Source of the DNA: CAYUPY01 sp964446595
GTDB lineage: Bacteria; Patescibacteriota; Dojkabacteria; J137; JAEUSD01
Direction: 5' to 3'
Assembly: GCA_964446595.1 (NCBI GenBank)
Contig: CAYUPY010000051.1
Coordinates: 1-9,492, forward strand
DNA length: 9,492 nucleotides
A model generated the notes under the pieces. It saw only the letters and a program-made list of their open reading frames with translations, was not told where the DNA came from and made no database searches. The position numbers were made by a program, and so were the translations under genes. Shown here in pieces: positions 6,433 to 9,492 of the stretch; position 1 is the first letter of the stretch; each line of letters starts with the position of its first letter.

Positions 6433-7359
6433 TTAATTATTTCCACCAAATAGACCAAAAGTTCTGCCTGAGTTAAAAGAAGGCTCTAGCAGCTCATCAC
6501 CGCTTCGTAATCCACTTTCTACTTCGACTAGTTCATCGGTGATCAGGCCAACTTCCACCTCAACCTCTTGAACCTCGTAGTCAGTTTTTTCAATATTTAA
6601 CCAGTTTAATCTTTTCACAAAATACTCTTCATTTCTTTCGATTAAAAAGTTCTCTGGTATTGCTAACACATCTTCAACCTTATCAGCTAAGATTTCTACC
6701 TCCACCGACATTCCTAAACGCAAAGCGCTGGGTACATCATTAATTGATAGCTTTACTAGGTAATCAATTGAACCCTGAATACTTATTGGCTCCGGGGCAA
6801 TTTCTATGACTTCCCCATCAAATGTCTCATCTAAAGAAATTGCCGGCAATAAGAATTTCGCTTGCTGTGCTTTTCGTAAGTCAATCACGTCATTCTCATT
6901 GACCCCTACCTCTACTATATAGCGGCTAATATTTACTACGCGCATTGCCGGTTGAGTAGGGGTGTAAATAATGTCATTCACTCGGTAGTTAATTGTGGTC
7001 ACTATCCCGGCTATCGGAGCTGTAATTTCTTGTGATTCCACACTCCCGAATGCATTGACTGTCTCCAATACGGCTAAAACTTCGTCACGGCTCACTTGTT
7101 TCCCTACGGAAGCCCTAATTTCTTTAACTTTGGATTGAGAGGGAAAATAAACATCCCTGGAATTGTTGCCGGCAATGTTGCCGTCAGCTTTTACTATTTT
7201 CTCTACATCTTTTATTGCTACTACGGTGGTGGCCAGATCAGGAAGGCCTTCTACGGGACGGTTTTGAGATATTGCAAAGGCGCCAAGTATAATAACGACA
7301 ATAATTAATGCGGCTATCGTGACGCGCAAACGTGTGAGTTGGGCAGTAATCTTATTCAT
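6433..7359 (-). CDS. MacA/HlyD-like membrane-fusion adaptor lacking the alpha-hairpin
   Basis: Extracytoplasmic adaptor (308 aa) anchored by one N-terminal helix (about 13-31, TIAALIIVVIILGAFAI). The two halves of a lipoyl/biotinyl-like domain are visible at about 66-100 (VKEIRASVGKQVSRDEVLAVLE) and 110-137 (EITAPIAGIVTTINYRVND). They are joined by only about ten residues where MacA and HlyD have a long coiled-coil hairpin for docking to TolC. A beta-barrel domain (about 145-225, with LRLGMSVEVEIL) and a membrane-proximal domain (about 230-295, ending GLRSGDELLEP) follow, in the usual order. The C-terminal tail is Gly/Asn-rich. The gene starts six bases after the upstream stop, with no Shine-Dalgarno, and its own stop is 15 bp before the ATPase. 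It most likely sits on the MacB-like permease as YknX does in Bacillus. The missing hairpin argues against an outer-membrane channel. Confidence 0.88.
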   Translation of the reverse strand: MNKITAQLTRLRVTIAALIIVVIILGAFAISQNRPVEGLPDLATTVVAIKDVEKIVKADGNIAGNNSRDVYFPSQSKVKEIRASVGKQVSRDEVLAVLETVNAFGSVESQEITAPIAGIVTTINYRVNDIIYTPTQPAMRVVNISRYIVEVGVNENDVIDLRKAQQAKFLLPAISLDETFDGEVIEIAPEPISIQGSIDYLVKLSINDVPSALRLGMSVEVEILADKVEDVLAIPENFLIERNEEYFVKRLNWLNIEKTDYEVQEVEVEVGLITDELVEVESGLRSGDELLEPSFNSGRTFGLFGGNN

Positions 7360-7365
7360 TGAAAC

Positions 7366-9384
7366 TTAATAATCGATACCAGTATAGCGGGCAAACTCTC
7401 TGGTTACTAGCTTACCAGGGTGAGGTTTTTCAAAATCCATAATATAGAGTCCTCGGTTGGTTTGATATAGAATAAAGCCATTCTGTTGATAAATAGCTTC
7501 CACACCTTCTGTTCCCGTAAAGCTAGTTAACCGCTTCACCTGGTTATTATCTAGGGTTAAATTATATAAATTGCTGCGCTCTTGTTCAGTTGCAAAGTAG
7601 ATTAATTCTGAGCTTGAACCATCTACAAATTGATACTGTTGGCCTGTGAAAGACCCTCTCACTTTTTTATCTTGTCCAGAGTCTGCCTCAAATAAGTATA
7701 AGTCATTTAATTGAGTGCTTTCATTAAAGTAAGAGTAGAGCACTCCATTACCATTTGGAGTAATATCAAAAATTTGTACTGGTTGTTTAGTTGTTAAGCG
7801 TACACTTTCTCCTGTCTCTATATTTGCCCGGTAAAGTCCGTCAACACTGGTTTCTCCGGTTAGTACTGCAAAAGCTACATAACGACCATCATCACTAATA
7901 GTGAGGTCATTAATCTCACCAGTTGTTAATTCAAACAAAGTTTTTCTATTTGCCCCCCTTAAGTCCATTGCCTCTAAGCGACGATCCTTTCTCTCTCTAG
8001 TTAAAGATGTTATGTGAACTAGTCTCTTGGCTTTAAAGTTGGGGTAAACTTGGCCTAGATCTTGGGTGTTAGTTGTCACTCTTTGCGGGTTGCCCCCATC
8101 TACAGGTACTGCATAGACTAAAAATGCTCTGCCTCCGCCTAGCTTGGATGAGACACTATCACGCGTAGATAAGAAAAACACAGTGCCAGCACTGTCTAGA
8201 TACTCGGCGTAAGGCTCTAAACGATTATCTGTAAGCTGTTTTTCTTCGCCGCCGTCATATTCACTACTAAAAATCTCAATATCACGGTCGTCTTCCTTTA
8301 AGTAGACTACAGCACCATCCTCTACTAACCGCAGACCAAACAGGCTGACTTCCCCGCGCTCAGCTTTCTGCAAATATTCACGGTCCACGTAATTAGGATG
8401 GCTAATACTAATTCGATACTCCCTACCTATTTCCAAGTCTCTAATCCTAAAATCACCGGCTGACTCATCAATTTCTACTTGGTCTTGAGGAAGTCCTTCT
8501 ACGGTTATTTGCAGATTCTTGACAATATCTTCTCTCACATAACTTTTTAAACTGCCCACAATATCACCGCTAGGTGTGAGCTTAATTTCTCCGAGATCAT
8601 TTTCCCCGGGATTTAGATCAATATTACGCAATACATCAGTATAGTTTTCTGAACTGAATCTAAAATCGTTATTCCCGGTTGTAAGGTCTGGGATTGAGAA
8701 ACTTCCATCTGCCAGGACTTGATAATTCTGGCCATTAACACTTAAAGTATCATTGATAAAGTTATAGCTAGCCACGTCTTCAACCATAAATCTGCCGACA
8801 ATAAAGCCTTCCCCACTCGGTTGCAGTTCTATGTTCAAGTCGTTGTTGTAATCTAAGAAAGTCCTATTAATTGCAATGCGTTGACTATAAGGTTCAAATC
8901 CTTCTGCTTCCACACTTAATTCGTATCCACCTAGCTCTAAGTTGCCGATAAAGTAGTTTCCACTGATGTCGGTATTTGCGGATAGCTCTATGTTGTCCCC
9001 GCTAACAGCTTCTCCTGCAAGTCTCACTGTGGCCCCCGGAACCGCACCTCCTTCTACAGTCTGTACACGGCCAGATAAACTTGATTTGATTATAAGGGTA
9101 TCCACAGAGGTAAGAGTCGCTGCTAATATTAGGATTAACACCGCAACCAATACAGCTATTAGAACAGAGGTTACTTTTATTACTCGTTTAAGTTTATCAG
9201 GTATACGTCTGCTTTTACTCTCATTTCCATTATCTCCATTTCCACCTTGAGCGCTAGTAGGGACGGATGCAGCTTTTTTGGTTACTTGGGGTGGTACTAA
9301 CTGAGCAGCTGGTTGTTGCGGGATAGGGCCTGCAAGTTGCGCTCTAAATTGAGGAGGCCTGTCGAGGTGATTTTCTACGTCCAT
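7366..9384 (-). CDS. Single-pass membrane protein: beta-sandwich repeats plus TolB-like beta-propeller
   Basis: First gene of the exporter operon (672 aa); I recognise its domains but not a named family. Residues 1-60 are Pro/Gln/Ala-rich and probably cytoplasmic. A basic stretch (SKSRRIPDKLKR, about 57-68) precedes one long membrane helix (about 69-92). Three carboxypeptidase-regulatory/PEGA-like beta-sandwich units follow: about 100-188 (clear SGRV, VPGATVRL, TDISGNYFIGNL motifs), 190-270 and 271-355. Residues 356-672 look like a six- or seven-bladed TolB/DPP4-N-like propeller, with repeated patterns such as LYRANIETGESVRLT, LYLFEADSGQDKKV and LYNLTLDNNQVKRLT. Positive-inside charge places the sandwiches and propeller outside the cell. 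No protease or hydrolase catalytic triad follows the propeller, so an enzymatic role is unlikely. A role in sensing, scaffolding or recognising cargo for the exporter is inference from the six-base spacing to the adaptor gene. ATG 9384 is preceded by a promoter at leaderless distance. Confidence 0.85.
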   Translation of the reverse strand: MDVENHLDRPPQFRAQLAGPIPQQPAAQLVPPQVTKKAASVPTSAQGGNGDNGNESKSRRIPDKLKRVIKVTSVLIAVLVAVLILILAATLTSVDTLIIKSSLSGRVQTVEGGAVPGATVRLAGEAVSGDNIELSANTDISGNYFIGNLELGGYELSVEAEGFEPYSQRIAINRTFLDYNNDLNIELQPSGEGFIVGRFMVEDVASYNFINDTLSVNGQNYQVLADGSFSIPDLTTGNNDFRFSSENYTDVLRNIDLNPGENDLGEIKLTPSGDIVGSLKSYVREDIVKNLQITVEGLPQDQVEIDESAGDFRIRDLEIGREYRISISHPNYVDREYLQKAERGEVSLFGLRLVEDGAVVYLKEDDRDIEIFSSEYDGGEEKQLTDNRLEPYAEYLDSAGTVFFLSTRDSVSSKLGGGRAFLVYAVPVDGGNPQRVTTNTQDLGQVYPNFKAKRLVHITSLTRERKDRRLEAMDLRGANRKTLFELTTGEINDLTISDDGRYVAFAVLTGETSVDGLYRANIETGESVRLTTKQPVQIFDITPNGNGVLYSYFNESTQLNDLYLFEADSGQDKKVRGSFTGQQYQFVDGSSSELIYFATEQERSNLYNLTLDNNQVKRLTSFTGTEGVEAIYQQNGFILYQTNRGLYIMDFEKPHPGKLVTREFARYTGIDY

Positions 9385-9449
9385 GAAATTAGTTTACAAG
9401 CAAAACAGAATCTATTCAAAAATTTTTACTTGTAACTAATTTGGCTTGA
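9385..9449 (-). other. Short intergenic region upstream of the exporter operon
   Basis: The 65 bp contain the promoter described separately and an A/T palindrome AAAAATTTTT (9418-9427). I see no GC-rich hairpin with a T-run, so no terminator for the upstream gene is evident. Read-through from that gene into the exporter operon is possible. Confidence 0.4.
9391..9419 (-). promoter_or_regulatory. Sigma-70-type promoter of the four-gene exporter operon
   Basis: The minus strand reads TTGAAT (9419-9414), a 17-bp spacer, then TAAACT (9396-9391); each box matches four of six consensus bases. Six bases follow before the ATG at 9384, which places +1 on the A of the ATG, so the transcript should be leaderless. 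All four genes downstream are spaced by 15 bp or less or overlap, so this is likely the main promoter of the operon. Confidence 0.5.
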
Positions 9450-9492
9450 TTATCTCTCTACTTTGTAGGCCACTATCTCGTCTCCCTCTTCC
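9450..9492 (-). CDS. C-terminal end of a gene cut by the window edge, possibly IF-2-like
   Basis: One minus-strand frame entering at the right edge encodes EEGDEIVAYKVER and stops at TAA (9452-9450). The composition is protein-like, with acidic and hydrophobic residues alternating. The pattern EGD-x-I-x-AY followed by E near the end resembles, from memory, the C-terminus of translation initiation factor IF-2. Thirteen residues cannot establish that. Another frame (ending KPN at a TAG, 9436-9438) is also open to the edge but is Arg-rich and less natural. Confidence 0.45.
   Translation of the reverse strand, partial: EEGDEIVAYKVER

Noticed and set aside
7366..8320. Propeller half of the 672-aa protein considered as a DPP4/acylaminoacyl-peptidase-like enzyme.
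   Set aside because: The protein ends after the propeller; there is no alpha/beta-hydrolase domain or GxSxG motif.
9418..9427. AAAAATTTTT palindrome considered as a terminator for the right-edge gene.
   Set aside because: It has no GC stem, and it partly coincides with the -35 region of the exporter promoter.
1..9492. Search for CRISPR arrays, tRNA genes, insertion sequences and integrase or attachment sites.
   Set aside because: No repeat-spacer arrays, cloverleaf-like segments, transposase frames or long terminal inverted repeats were seen on either strand.

Overview
The window comes from an AT-rich bacterial chromosome (roughly 40% GC by eye) that uses the standard code, since TGA ends two of the genes. 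It holds a DNA primase gene and two ABC-type export modules. The organism is probably a monoderm, possibly a member of the Patescibacteria/CPR. The reasons are an MacA/HlyD-type adaptor without the alpha-helical hairpin that would reach a TolC channel, almost no Shine-Dalgarno sequences, and an overall domain style that suits such genomes. This placement is inference; no rRNA or other phylogenetic marker is present apart from DnaG and perhaps the tip of an IF-2-like gene.

Layout. Positions 1-30 (-) may hold the first codons of another gene. Positions 76-1882 (-) hold dnaG. It is interrupted by a run of 10 Ns near its start, and the flanking bases suggest the gap is artificial. Positions 1883-1978 are a divergent promoter region with a 6-bp inverted repeat. 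Positions 1979-4540 (+) are a tightly packed three-gene operon: two six-helix ABC-2 permeases (4-bp overlap) and their ATPase. Positions 4526-9384 (-) are a four-gene operon transcribed toward the first. In transcription order it encodes a single-pass membrane protein with extracytoplasmic beta-sandwich repeats and a TolB-like propeller, a hairpin-less membrane-fusion adaptor, a LolD/MacB-type ATPase and a MacB/FtsX-type permease. The two operons overlap tail to tail by 15 bp. Positions 9450-9492 (-) are the last codons of a further gene.

How the genes fit together. The plus-strand operon should form one complete exporter: a heterodimer of two permeases plus a dimer of the ATPase. The minus-strand operon resembles the split YknX/YknY/YknZ-type exporters of Gram-positive bacteria, preceded by a large receptor-like protein that is the least explained gene here. 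A window-wide pattern deserves attention. Each gene that leads a transcription unit has a TANNNT -10 box 5-6 bases before its ATG, two of the three with a -35 box at 17-bp spacing. None of the five downstream genes has this, and almost no start has a Shine-Dalgarno sequence. This points to leaderless transcripts.
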